This document shows positions 45,135 through 53,790 of a stretch of 64,000 bases of DNA, piece after piece (positions within the stretch are counted from its first letter, which is position 1; each line of letters starts with the position of its first letter). The notes beneath the pieces are model-generated. The model was not told the origin of the DNA and ran no database searches. It saw only the letters and a list, made by a program, of their open reading frames with translations. The position numbers were made by a program, and so were the translations under genes. This stretch comes from Pseudomonas sp. PDM16 (GTDB lineage: Bacteria; Pseudomonadota; Gammaproteobacteria; Pseudomonadales; Pseudomonadaceae). Location of the stretch: assembly GCF_014851865.1 (NCBI RefSeq), contig NZ_JACVAM010000002.1, positions 434,001 to 498,000 on the forward strand, in the 5' to 3' direction.

Positions 45135-47315
45135 TTAAGCTAATGCTTTAACTTTTGTATATAGCTCATAAAGATGTAGTGCTGACATATCTAGAATTGG
45201 TTCGTACATAAATGAGTTCAAGTGAATATTTTCAGGAGTCATAAGATTTACTTGAGAAAGAATAAGTAGTTGGTTGCTGTTTTGGGGGAAAGTTTTTGAG
45301 TATTTTTCGTACAGCTCAAAAGTTTGATTGCTAGTTATGGATTCGACAAAGATTCGATCATTAATTTTGTCGATCATGTGCTCTTCTGCTTTTAGTCGAA
45401 TGGCAATTGAAAGAATTACCTTGGATTCTAGTTCGGCATTGTCATTTTTGGCGGCAGCGAGAGCCTCGGCTTGGTCGTAGATTAAGTTTAGTGCTGATGA
45501 GGCTGGATTGGGGAGGGTAAGGTTTGCTTGATCTAGGAGTGTGGATTTATAGATGCTCTCTAGATCGGAAATGGTAATTTTAGAACTGTCAGGCTTGATG
45601 TGTAGTAGAGATGTAAGTAATAGGTACTGATTGCTTGTTGTTCCGTGGCAGTATTCAACTAGATTGCGCACAAAAGGAATGCTGGCGGCTAGATAGGATG
45701 GATCTCTTGCTAAATTGTCTTTCCAAATGGTGAAAGGGTTCTTTTGGTATTTTTCTACGATGAAGGAAAGAGTGTTCTGATGTTTCTGGGCGAATAGGCG
45801 TCTTTTTCTGGCTATTTGGAGTCTGCTGCTAATTGTGCGGTGAAAGTCGAAGTTATGTGTAAGGAAAATCAATCTAAAGAAAGGTGTCTTGGATATTTCG
45901 TTTAGATATTCAATTATTGCGTACTTGTTCTTGTAATCAAAGGAGTCGGCGATGTCGTCAATTACAAGAAGGGTGGTTTGGTTGGATTCTTTTCGTGCTT
46001 GTATTTCAAATAGTATGTTTAAGATGTATAAAGCGCGTTTTTCTCCTTGGCTAAGTACTTGAAGTAGTTTCTCTTCATCGACTTCGCATGATTCTCTGCC
46101 GTCGTCAAATTCAAATCCGATGTTAGGGATTTCTCCTTTAAGTATCACATCCTGTTGGTTTTGCATGATTAGTTTAAACGGTACGTAAAATCGCTCATTG
46201 AATTGCGCTACCACGGAAGCCCATTTGGTTTTTTCCGCATCTGCTTGAGCCGCAGTTTTGGCGATGACATCTTTGGCTCCGTGGTAGGCTGACGAGAATG
46301 CGGTAATAGTAGATTTTGCTTTGTTGAAGTATGCGTTCCAAAGTTTCTTCCTGAACTCCTTATGATTTCCTAGTTCAGTGAGCACCTCTGGGTGCTCTAA
46401 TAAATATTCGCGAAATTTTTTAAGCTCGGCATTTTTTTGCAGTTGCTTGTCTACTGCCTCGAATTTTGTGCTGAGCTCTTTGTCTCCTAAGATTCGCTGC
46501 TTTTCTTCGTCAATAATGCTTTCTAACTCTTTGGTTGAGCTTATCTCAATTTTATCTGTTCCTTTTGATATATTTAACGTGTGTTTTGCGTCAAAAAAAC
46601 CGTTAGTTAGAAGGCTTTTGGATACGTCTGCTGCTCCTGTGTGGTTGAATTTCTTATTAAGTACTGGTGATTGATCAATTAGCTCTTGATATTTCCCCAT
46701 GTATTCATTTATTTCTTTGCTTAGAGCTCCTGATTCTAAAGCTGCTAATGTCTTTTCATTAAAAATCTCTGTGTAGGTTAGGTCTGAGAAAGTTTGATCT
46801 TCATTAAGATTGTTGGCTAGCTCTGAGAAGAATTCGTAAATATTTTTATATTGAAATACTTCCTTCAGTTCTTTTGTTGGTAATGTGCGTCCTGGCCATT
46901 TTGATGCGTCTTTTATGTCTTTAAGAAGGCTGTCTAGGGTTGTCTCAATGTTTTTGACTGCCTCTTCATATTCCTCTCGTAACTTCGCGTTCACTAATAG
47001 TGTTGATGTGCTTGCTGCTGAGTAGCGTTCTATATAGGGTTTAACTACAAATACACAATCTCTAGTGATGGTGTTGGCCGGCTCTGCCGTGATTGAGCGA
47101 GTTGTAGGGCGCGCAGGAAATATAAGGTCCTGGCTTTCCCTGTCTTCTTGGATATCTAGAAAAGTTCTGGCGAGCGAAGTTTTCATGAATCCGTTGGGAG
47201 CATATATTGAGAATGTAGATCCTGCAGGAGTGCCTTGAAATGATTTGAAAATTAACTCTTCATCTAGCTTTTGAATTCCATAGCAGTTCTCTAGGTTTAT
47301 GTTAAGAGAGTCCAT
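45135..47315 (-). CDS. ABC-type AAA ATPase with C-terminal HEPN-like motif; defence candidate
   Basis: A 726-residue RecF/SMC/AAA_13-like ATPase of unknown function. Walker A is the variant APNGFMKTS (39-47); the ABC signature is LSQGEKRA (421-428), Walker B VIDDIADSFD (451-460) and H-loop THNFDF (486-491). Residues 110-370 are charged, helical and coiled-coil-like, with no CxxC zinc hook. The helical C-terminus has R550-N-L-V-E554-Y-C-H557, fitting the HEPN R-x4-6-H pattern and, as R-x3-E, recalling the PrrC/RloC tRNA nucleases. Base composition is strikingly AT-rich compared with neighbours, implying transfer. No partner gene is adjacent. It could be an anti-phage ATPase-RNase; that is inference. 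Confidence 0.8.
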   Translation of the reverse strand: MDSLNINLENCYGIQKLDEELIFKSFQGTPAGSTFSIYAPNGFMKTSLARTFLDIQEDRESQDLIFPARPTTRSITAEPANTITRDCVFVVKPYIERYSAASTSTLLVNAKLREEYEEAVKNIETTLDSLLKDIKDASKWPGRTLPTKELKEVFQYKNIYEFFSELANNLNEDQTFSDLTYTEIFNEKTLAALESGALSKEINEYMGKYQELIDQSPVLNKKFNHTGAADVSKSLLTNGFFDAKHTLNISKGTDKIEISSTKELESIIDEEKQRILGDKELSTKFEAVDKQLQKNAELKKFREYLLEHPEVLTELGNHKEFRKKLWNAYFNKAKSTITAFSSAYHGAKDVIAKTAAQADAEKTKWASVVAQFNERFYVPFKLIMQNQQDVILKGEIPNIGFEFDDGRESCEVDEEKLLQVLSQGEKRALYILNILFEIQARKESNQTTLLVIDDIADSFDYKNKYAIIEYLNEISKTPFFRLIFLTHNFDFHRTISSRLQIARKRRLFAQKHQNTLSFIVEKYQKNPFTIWKDNLARDPSYLAASIPFVRNLVEYCHGTTSNQYLLLTSLLHIKPDSSKITISDLESIYKSTLLDQANLTLPNPASSALNLIYDQAEALAAAKNDNAELESKVILSIAIRLKAEEHMIDKINDRIFVESITSNQTFELYEKYSKTFPQNSNQLLILSQVNLMTPENIHLNSFMYEPILDMSALHLYELYTKVKALA

Positions 47316-47881
47316 TTAATCTTCCTTGGGTTGTGATTCTTGATTTAATTGTTTGTTAAATTTGGATGGTTGCTTTTTCGATTGCTGAATGTCTCGACTC
47401 GGGAGTGGTGCTTTTTGATAAAAACAGTCGCAGAAGACTTAAGCCGAAATTGGGAGTGCCTGACAGAGTGGTGAGTGGATAGGGATGGTGGAGCTGATGT
47501 AAGGCGGCTGTAAAAGCAAACGCGCATCTCGAATTCCTTATCATGCTGAGCGGGCTTAGCTAACTGCCCGTTGGGCCTACATCCTGTTCGACGATACGGT
47601 TGGGGTGGCGCATCGCCATTAGCGTTATCCGAACTTATCCAATGTGAAGTCCGTCACGCAACTTGTCCTTTCGTTTTATAGGGGTATCAAGTACCTCTTC
47701 TCTATAAGGACTTTGCCGTTTCGCTGTCATTCGGACATTTATTGATGTCTTAAGGACTTCCATTATTCGAAGTCTTAATGACTTCTAATCTTTTCAAGTA
47801 ATTGAAAATAAACATAAAAATATCTGGCACGAAAGCTGAGTAGATCCCGTGGCGTAACACCTACCAACGGAGAAAACTCAG
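47316..47881. other. 566-bp AT-rich gene-free region
   Basis: It holds the upstream region of the ATPase gene and of the glycine-zipper gene. The short open frames seen here (about 60 codons) lack ribosome sites and family resemblance. Near the right end are direct repeats (47747-47785), and AAGGACTT occurs at 47706-47713 and 47752-47759. AT-richness continues to about 47840, so the transferred segment probably ends there. Confidence 0.6.
47747..47785. repeat. Two 14-bp direct repeats 25 bp apart
   Basis: GTCTTAAGGACTTC (47747-47760) and GTCTTAATGACTTC (47772-47785) match at 13 of 14 positions. Each is partly palindromic (GTC-N5-GAC); the second also contains GAAGTC/GACTTC arms (47769-47785). 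They could be regulator sites for the glycine-zipper gene 97 bp downstream. Confidence 0.5.
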
Positions 47882-48229
47882 ATGAATCGCTTTGCCTTGC
47901 TTGCTTTCACTACCGGCCTTTTGGCCGTGCAATCCATTCAGGCCGCCCAGGTGGTGGCTGAGCAGGAAGAGAACTCGGTCGGCACCGGTTTCGGTGGCCT
48001 CACCGGTTTGATGGTCGGTGCCGCGGCCGGCGGCCCGGTTGGTGCTGTGATCGGCGTGGCGGTGGGTGGCTGGAGCGGGGCGCAGGTGCAGCGCGCCAGT
48101 GGCCAGACCGGCACTGCCTACATCGTGCGTGACGACGAGGGCGACGAACGCTGGATTCGCTCACCCAACCAGCGCTTCGAGCTCGGCCAGCAGGTGGACG
48201 TGCAACAGGGCCGCATCCTTTATCGCTGA
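47882..48229 (+). CDS. Exported glycine-zipper protein
   Basis: A 115-residue protein with a signal peptide (about 1-22, ending IQAAQ) and a glycine-zipper stretch (about 37-68: GGLTGLMVGAAAGGPVGAVI) able to insert in or pack on a membrane. It resembles the glycine-zipper region of small envelope proteins such as PdsO-type proteins but lacks an OmpA domain. The C-terminal half is charged (RDDEGDERWIRSPN). GGAG precedes the ATG. The function is unknown; an envelope role is likely. Confidence 0.75.
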   Translation: MNRFALLAFTTGLLAVQSIQAAQVVAEQEENSVGTGFGGLTGLMVGAAAGGPVGAVIGVAVGGWSGAQVQRASGQTGTAYIVRDDEGDERWIRSPNQRFELGQQVDVQQGRILYR

Positions 48230-48291
48230 TTCCTTTCTGTCCGCTCCGGGCCTTGCCCGGGGCACGGCTTCCCTTTGTTTTGGAGGTAATG

Positions 48292-49035
48292 ATGAGCAAT
48301 GAATTCGAACAACGCCTGGCGGTGGTGACTGGCGCCAGTTCCGGTATCGGCCTGGCCGTGTGCGAACAGCTGTTGCAGCGTGGCGCACGGGTGCTGGCGA
48401 TGTCGCGCAGCCTGGGTGAGTTGGGGCCGCTGCTGGAGCGGTACCCCGAGCGGCTGTTCTGGTTCGAGGGCGATGTCACCCGTAGCGAGTCGCTGCAGGC
48501 GCTGGCCGAGCGTGCCGCCGAGCTGGGCGAGGTGCATTACCTGGTGCCCAATGCGGGCATCGCCAAGCTGGCACCGGGTAGCGATATGCAGGCGTTCGAC
48601 GAGCAGTGGCGCATCAACGGCGCTGGCGCGGTGAATACCTTCTATGCGCTGAAGGAGCAACTGGCCCAGCCGGCCTCGGTGGTGTTCATCAGCACCTTCC
48701 TGCGCCACCTGGGCTTTGTCGGCCTGGGGGCGTACATCGCCACCAAGGCGGCGCTGTCGAGCCTGGTGCGCAGCCTGGCGCTGGAGCATGCGAACGAGGG
48801 CCTGCGCCTGAACCTGGTGTCGCCAGGGCCGACCGCCACGCCGATCTGGAACAGCCTGGGCCTGCCGGACGAGGCGCTGGCCAGCGTTGCCAGCGACGTG
48901 AATGCGCGCCTGGTGGACAACGAGTTCCTCAGTTCCGAGGCGGTGGCCGAGGTGGTGCTGTTCCAGCTCTCCCAGGGTGCCCGTGGCGTGTACGGCCAGG
49001 ACTGGGTGGTGGACAAGGGCTACACCCTGCGCTGA
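48292..49035 (+). CDS. Short-chain dehydrogenase/reductase
   Basis: A 247-residue classical SDR. The cofactor loop TGASSGIG is near the N-terminus, followed by NAG, the catalytic Ser in FISTFLRH and the Tyr-x3-Lys AYIATKAAL. The C-terminus WVVDKGYTLR is typical. The start at 48292 is chosen over the adjacent ATG at 48289 because GGAGG then has workable spacing. Substrate and cofactor preference are not evident. It follows the glycine-zipper gene by 62 bp and may share its transcript. Confidence 0.9.
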   Translation: MSNEFEQRLAVVTGASSGIGLAVCEQLLQRGARVLAMSRSLGELGPLLERYPERLFWFEGDVTRSESLQALAERAAELGEVHYLVPNAGIAKLAPGSDMQAFDEQWRINGAGAVNTFYALKEQLAQPASVVFISTFLRHLGFVGLGAYIATKAALSSLVRSLALEHANEGLRLNLVSPGPTATPIWNSLGLPDEALASVASDVNARLVDNEFLSSEAVAEVVLFQLSQGARGVYGQDWVVDKGYTLR

Positions 49036-49230
49036 GCAACGGCTGATCGTCCTGGACTGCCGGAAGAGTAAGTGACGTGGCTGGTCAGGTGAACATACTG
49101 ACCGGCCTGACGCGGACGGCTCGTCGAGTGCTACTTGATCGCCGTCGAGCGATAGCCGTTGGCGGTGAGAGTTGAAGAACGGCCCAGTACCGGGCCATGT
49201 CGCGCACTGGCGCGGCGTGTGGCGACGCGA

Positions 49231-49494
49231 TCAGTTTTCCATGACCAGGGTTCGGCTTTGGTCGGACTTTTCGTCGTGGATTTCCACGTCCATCACGCCC
49301 TTGCGGAAGCTGATACCGGTGATGCGGCCGGTGCGGTACTCGCCGGCACCGTAGTCGTAAAACTTGATGCTCTCTCCGTTCCTGATCACGGCGCCCCGGT
49401 CGACATCGATGTTTGCGCCTGTCTTCAGGTCCTGGCCTTGCCAGGCGCTGACCGGGCCGCTCAAGAGCAGGGTGGAGAGTAGTATTGCACGCAT
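49231..49494 (-). CDS. DUF5334-like small exported protein
   Basis: An 87-residue protein with a signal peptide (MRAILLSTLLLSGPVSAWQG). The mature part (GANIDVDRGAVIRNGESIKFYDYGAGEYRTG, then DVEIHDEKSDQSRTLVM) resembles DUF5334, small periplasmic beta proteins of unknown function. ATG at 49494 follows AAGGAG. It lies downstream of the cold-shock gene on the same strand but is separated by that gene's terminator. Confidence 0.78.
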   Translation of the reverse strand: MRAILLSTLLLSGPVSAWQGQDLKTGANIDVDRGAVIRNGESIKFYDYGAGEYRTGRITGISFRKGVMDVEIHDEKSDQSRTLVMEN

Positions 49495-49533
49495 GGTTGT
49501 CACTCCTTGGCTGGGGCAGGCGCTGCCCATAAA

Positions 49534-49557
49534 AAAGCCCCGCATGGGCGGGGCTTT
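49534..49557 (-). terminator. Terminator of the cold-shock gene
   Basis: A 10-bp stem AAAGCCCCGC (49534-49543) with complement 49548-49557 and a T-run on the minus strand (from the A-run at 49531-49536). It lies 15 bp past the stop codon of the cold-shock gene. Confidence 0.88.
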
Positions 49558-49571
49558 CGGACCGGGCATCG

Positions 49572-49781
49572 TTAGATGACCTGAACCTGTTCGGCTTGCT
49601 GGCCTTTCTGGCCCGGGGCTACCACGAAGGAAACCCGCTGGCCCTCTTCGAGGGACTTGAAGCCGCTACCTTCGATATGGCGGTAGTGAACGAACAGGTC
49701 TGTACCAGATTCGGGAGTGATGAAACCGAAGCCTTTCTCGGTGTTGAACCATTTGACGGTGCCGTTTTCGCGGTTGGCCAT
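49572..49781 (-). CDS. Cold-shock protein (CspA family)
   Basis: A 69-residue CSD protein. RNP1 (KGFGFI) and RNP2-like (DLFVHY) nucleic-acid-binding motifs are present, in [18 protein letters not shown] and [12 protein letters not shown]. It binds single-stranded RNA/DNA as an RNA chaperone. The Tyr-Arg-His in place of the usual Phe-Arg/Ser-Ala of the family is a small variation. The start at 49781 gives [13 protein letters not shown]; an in-frame ATG nine bases upstream (49790) lies too close to the GGAG site. The upstream region is long and AT-richer, consistent with a leader. Confidence 0.95.
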   Translation of the reverse strand: MANRENGTVKWFNTEKGFGFITPESGTDLFVHYRHIEGSGFKSLEEGQRVSFVVAPGQKGQQAEQVQVI

Positions 49782-50049
49782 GATGTGCATCTCCAGAAAA
49801 TGAGAGATCAGCCAGAAGGTTTCTGGATGACTGAATGCGGAGTGAAGGGGCCGAGGAGATGGAGATGACAGCCAGAACATCAATACGGTGCCGCTAAACA
49901 GAGCAGGCAGGCGGGCAGCATACAGGGATTGGTTCGATTAGCCAGGTCTATCGGTTTTTACTGAGTAATTAAGGATGGCCGGTCGCCAGGGCCAGTCATG
50001 GGGCCGGAGTCTGTATAGTGGACGTCCTACTCGCGCAAGGAGCGCCGCC

Positions 50050-50226
50050 ATGAATGACCCCATCCAAGAGAAACTGCGTTCGTCACTCGATGAGCAGGTC
50101 GAGGCGTTTCTCGTCAAGGGCGGCGAGATCACCCAGATTGCTACCGGCACCTCAGGCATCGCTGCCGACTACAAAAAGGCTCCCTGGTCGAAACCCCAGG
50201 ACAAGAAGCCGCCCACCAAGGTCTAG
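50050..50226 (+). CDS. Small conserved-looking protein of unknown function
   Basis: A 58-residue acidic-then-basic protein, [20 protein letters not shown] at the start, a central [14 protein letters not shown] and a Lys/Pro-rich tail ([11 protein letters not shown]). It has no signal peptide or membrane segment. An AAGGAG site with 7-bp spacing precedes the ATG, which supports a real gene; a longer in-frame start at 49975 is not needed. I do not recognise a characterised family. Confidence 0.7.
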   Translation: MNDPIQEKLRSSLDEQVEAFLVKGGEITQIATGTSGIAADYKKAPWSKPQDKKPPTKV

Positions 50227-50591
50227 GGTGCAGAGCGCGGACTAGGCATCTGCATCTATCGGCGGGGCTGTCGAGGCGCCCCCAGGCGCTGTCCTCACTT
50301 CATTCCACTCTTGCGAGTCGGCGTCATTGGTGCCGGTTCCTGTTTCCCGGCACTTGCTCCTGTAGCGATGCATTCTTCCTCTATGCCTTGGTAGTAGGTA
50401 GCTTCCCTGATAAGTCATCGTATGACTATGATGGCCGTGCACGAAGAAGGTGCACGCCCACGCGGCGCCTGATCGTCTCTGCCACCGGCCTGATAGGGTT
50501 CGGCGGCGTTCCCGCTGCCAACAAGTCGGGAGCCGTCGCAGAGGGCGGGTTCGGTGGTTGTCATACAACTATAAGTAGTCAGAGGTTTTCC
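50227..50591. other. 365-bp leader/intergenic region upstream of the MCP gene
   Basis: No gene is seen. It contains a repeated GTGCAC (50437-50442 and 50450-50455) and, 23 bp before the MCP start, the palindrome at 50557-50569. I looked for a cyclic-di-GMP or other riboswitch consensus and found none I could support. Confidence 0.6.
50557..50569. promoter_or_regulatory. GntR-type palindrome upstream of the chemoreceptor gene
   Basis: GTTGTCATACAAC has 5-bp arms around CAT and fits the T-N-G-T-N3-A-C-N-A pattern of GntR/FadR-family operators. It sits 22 bp before the MCP start codon, so a bound repressor would block expression. No GntR gene lies nearby. Confidence 0.45.
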
Positions 50592-52217
50592 ATGTTCTTA
50601 CGCCAATGGAACATCGCGCCCAGGGCGGCGCTCGGCTTTGGCCTGATCGCCATGATGGTGGCGCTGCTGGGGGTGTTCTCGCTGGGCAAGATGTCCAGCA
50701 TCCGCGAGCGTGCCGAGGTCATCGAACAGGATTGGGTGCCGAGCATCCGCGCGGTGGATACCATCCGCGAGAACATGCTGCGCATCCGCACCATTTCCCT
50801 GCGCATGGCGCTGGACCCGGAGCCCGCCAACATCGACACCTATCGCGGCCAGTACGACGCGCGCAACCAGGTGCTGATGCAGAACATCGCGGCCTACGAG
50901 AAGCTGGTGGACACGCCCGACGAGGAGCGCCTGTACGAGCAGTTTCGCCGCGACTTCGCCACTTACCAGCGTGGCATGGCCGACTCCTTCGAGCTGGCCC
51001 GCAACGGCGACACGGCGGCGCTGAACAAGCTGCTGCTGGTGGACATGAAGCCGGTGGTGGATGGCACCGGCGCGCAGCTCAACGAGCTGGGCGAGATCTA
51101 CGCCAAGGGCATCGAGCATGAAGGGCAGGTGGCCGCCGCCGAGTACGCCAACTCGCGCTATGTGGTGATTCTGGTGATCCTGATCGCTGCGCTGGCCACT
51201 GTCGGCCTGGCCTGGCTGCTGACCCGCAGCATCGTCGGCCCGCTGCGCGGCGCGGTGCAGGCTGCCCAGCAGGTGGCGGCCGGTGACCTGACCAAGCTGA
51301 TCGAGGTGGATGGCCGCGACGAGGTGGGCCAGTTGCAGGGCTCGCTGCAGCAGATGCAGAACAACCTGCGCGAGACACTGGCGCAGATTTCCGGCTCGTC
51401 CACCCAACTGGCCGCCGCTGCCGAGGAACTGAACGCGGTGACGGAAGAGGCCGGGCGCGGCCTGCAACAGCAGAACGACGAGATCGAGCAGGCCGCCACG
51501 GCCGTCAACGAGATGAGCGCGGCGGTGGACGAGGTGGCGCGCAATGCGGTGTCCACCTCGGAGGCGTCCAAGGCTTCCAACCAGTCTGCGCAGGTCGGCC
51601 ACGAGCGCGTGGCGGACACCATCGAGGCGATCACCACGCTGTCGGCGGAGGTGGAGTCCACCGCCGGGCTGGTGCGCGAGCTGGCGGCGCAGTCGCAGGA
51701 CATCGGCAAGGTGCTGGACGTGATCCGCGCCATCGCCGAGCAGACCAACCTGCTGGCGCTCAACGCGGCCATCGAGGCGGCGCGGGCGGGGGAATCCGGC
51801 CGTGGCTTTGCGGTGGTGGCGGACGAGGTGCGGGCTCTGGCGCATCGCACCCAGCAGTCGACCCTGGAGATCGAGCAGATGGTGTCCGGCATGCGCAACG
51901 GCGCCAGCCAGGCGCTCAGCTCGATGCAGGCAAGCACCGGCAAGGCGCGCTCGACCCGCGAGCTGGCGGAGAGCGCCGGCGCGGCGCTGAGCGATATCAC
52001 CGGTTCCATCGGCGAGATGTACGAGCGCAACCTGGTGATCGCCAGTGCGGCGGAAGAGCAGGCCCAGGTGGCCCGCGAGGTGGACCGCAACCTGGTGAAC
52101 ATCCGCGACCTGTCGGTGCAGAGCGCCACCGGCGCACACCAGACCAGCGCCTCCAGCCACGAGCTGTCGCGCCTGGCGGCGGACCTTCATCGCCTGGTCG
52201 GGCGCTTCAGCCTGTAG
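50592..52217 (+). CDS. Methyl-accepting chemotaxis protein with four-helix-bundle sensor
   Basis: A 541-residue receptor. Membrane helices at about 10-30 and 190-212 bracket a periplasmic helical sensor of about 160 residues (4HB_MCP type, with [21 protein letters not shown]). HAMP follows ([22 protein letters not shown]), then the signalling domain with tip [37 protein letters not shown] precedes the ATG at 50592. The ligand is unknown. It is convergent with the SulP gene, 42 bp apart. Confidence 0.94.
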   Translation: MFLRQWNIAPRAALGFGLIAMMVALLGVFSLGKMSSIRERAEVIEQDWVPSIRAVDTIRENMLRIRTISLRMALDPEPANIDTYRGQYDARNQVLMQNIAAYEKLVDTPDEERLYEQFRRDFATYQRGMADSFELARNGDTAALNKLLLVDMKPVVDGTGAQLNELGEIYAKGIEHEGQVAAAEYANSRYVVILVILIAALATVGLAWLLTRSIVGPLRGAVQAAQQVAAGDLTKLIEVDGRDEVGQLQGSLQQMQNNLRETLAQISGSSTQLAAAAEELNAVTEEAGRGLQQQNDEIEQAATAVNEMSAAVDEVARNAVSTSEASKASNQSAQVGHERVADTIEAITTLSAEVESTAGLVRELAAQSQDIGKVLDVIRAIAEQTNLLALNAAIEAARAGESGRGFAVVADEVRALAHRTQQSTLEIEQMVSGMRNGASQALSSMQASTGKARSTRELAESAGAALSDITGSIGEMYERNLVIASAAEEQAQVAREVDRNLVNIRDLSVQSATGAHQTSASSHELSRLAADLHRLVGRFSL

Positions 52218-52259
52218 CGTCGTGCAGGCTCCCGGCAGCCTGGGCGGCCGGGAACCTGC

Positions 52260-53702
52260 TCAGTCGTGGGCGCCGGCGCGCTTGAGCAATTGCTTGCAGC
52301 GCTCGGACAGGTGCACCACGCGCAGGTGTTTGCCGGCCTTGGCGTAGCGCTCGCGCAGGGTCTTCAGCGCGGCGATGGCGGAGTAATCGACGAAGCTCAG
52401 GTGGCGGCAGTCCAGCGTCACCTGGTCGGGGTCGCTGGCCACGTCGAACAGGTTGAGGAAGGGCGTGGTGCTGGCGAAGAACAGCGTGCCGTGGGCGCGG
52501 TACAGCTTGCCGCCGTCGACCTGCGCGTCGCTGTCCACATACAGCTCGCGGGCGTGGTGCCAGGCGAAGTTCAGCGCGGCGACGACGATGCCGCAGAGCA
52601 CGGCGGTAGCCAGGTCGGTGAACACGGTGATTACGGTCACCGCGACGATCACCAGCACATCGTTGGCCGGCACCTTGCCGAGCACACGCAGCGAGCCCCA
52701 GGCGAAGGTCTGCTGCGACACCACGAACATCACGCCGACCAGCGCGGCCAGCGGAATCAGCTCGATCAGTGGCGAGAGGAACAGCACGAACAGCAGGATC
52801 ATCACTCCGCTGACCACGCCGGACAGCCGGCCACGGCCGCCGGAGCTGAGGTTGATCACGGTCTGGCCGATCATCGCGCAGCCACCCATGCCACCGAACG
52901 CGCCGGAGACGATGTTGGCCGCGCCGAGGGCCACGCACTCGCGGTTGGTGTGGCCACGGGTCTGGGTGATCTCGTCGGTGAGGTTGAGGGTGAGCAGGGT
53001 TTCCAGCAGGCCGACCAGCGCCATCAGCGTGGCGTAGGGCGCGATGATGCGCAGGGTCTCCAAGTTCCAGGGGATGTCTGGCAGGGCGAATTGCGGCAGG
53101 CCGCCGGCGATGTTGGCCATGTCGCCGAGGGTGCGGGTGGGCAGGTCGAGGAAATAGACCAGCAGGCCGACGCCGAGGATGGCCACCAGCGCTGGCGGCA
53201 CCGCGCGCGTCAGCTTCGGTAGCAGGTAGACCACGGCCATGGTCAGGGCCACCAGACCGAGCATCCAGTACAGCGCCGTGCCCTGGATCCAGGCGCCCTC
53301 GGCGTGGAAGTGCTCCAGCTGCGACAGGGCGATGACGATGGCCAGGCCGTTGACGAAGCCGAGCATCACCGGGTGCGGCACCATGCGCACCAGCTTGCCC
53401 AGGCGCAGCACGCCGAACAGCACCATCAGCAGGCCGCCGAGCAGTACCGTGGCCAGCAGGTACTGCGCGCCGTGCTGCACCACCAGGGCGACGATCACCA
53501 CGGCCATCGACCCGGCTGCGCCGGAGATCATCCCCGGTCGGCCGCCGAACAGGGCAGTGATGGTGCAGATGATGAAGGCGCCGTACAGGCCCATCAGCGG
53601 GTTGAGCTGGGCGACCAGGGCGAAGGCGATGCACTCGGGCACCAGCGCGAAGGAAGAGGTGAGGCCGGCCAGGATGTCGGCGCGCAGACGGGCGGGTTTC
53701 AT
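52260..53702 (-). CDS. SulP-family anion transporter with STAS domain
   Basis: A 480-residue transporter. The membrane domain (about 10-385) has about 12-14 helices, opening ADILAGLTSSFALVPECIAFALVA. A cytoplasmic STAS domain (about 395-480) follows, with VTLDCRHLSFVDYSAIAALKTL. SulP proteins move sulfate, bicarbonate or dicarboxylates; the anion here is not evident. It is a single gene with its own start codon. Confidence 0.93.
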   Translation of the reverse strand: MKPARLRADILAGLTSSFALVPECIAFALVAQLNPLMGLYGAFIICTITALFGGRPGMISGAAGSMAVVIVALVVQHGAQYLLATVLLGGLLMVLFGVLRLGKLVRMVPHPVMLGFVNGLAIVIALSQLEHFHAEGAWIQGTALYWMLGLVALTMAVVYLLPKLTRAVPPALVAILGVGLLVYFLDLPTRTLGDMANIAGGLPQFALPDIPWNLETLRIIAPYATLMALVGLLETLLTLNLTDEITQTRGHTNRECVALGAANIVSGAFGGMGGCAMIGQTVINLSSGGRGRLSGVVSGVMILLFVLFLSPLIELIPLAALVGVMFVVSQQTFAWGSLRVLGKVPANDVLVIVAVTVITVFTDLATAVLCGIVVAALNFAWHHARELYVDSDAQVDGGKLYRAHGTLFFASTTPFLNLFDVASDPDQVTLDCRHLSFVDYSAIAALKTLRERYAKAGKHLRVVHLSERCKQLLKRAGAHD

Positions 53703-53790
53703 GGGTCACCAGGGTGAGGGACCGGGTTGGCCGGTCGGTCGAAGCGGGCGGCGATGGTACGGAATCGCAGGCCCGGGGGCCAGTTGCGGA

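Noticed and set aside
47345..47527. 60-codon open frame upstream of the ATPase gene as a possible partner (antitoxin or inhibitor)
   Set aside because: No ribosome site and low-complexity Ser/His/Arg translation; nothing supports a real gene.
49083..49196. Small hairpins after the SDR gene (GGTCAG/CTGACC and GGCCC/GGGCC)
   Set aside because: Short stems without T-runs in GC-rich sequence; too weak to call as terminators.
50227..50591. Riboswitch (cyclic-di-GMP or other) upstream of the MCP gene
   Set aside because: I could not match the conserved core of any riboswitch class that I know.
50598..52190. Open frame (530 codons) opposite the chemoreceptor gene
   Set aside because: Shadow of a clear MCP; Ala/His/Arg-rich without a family.
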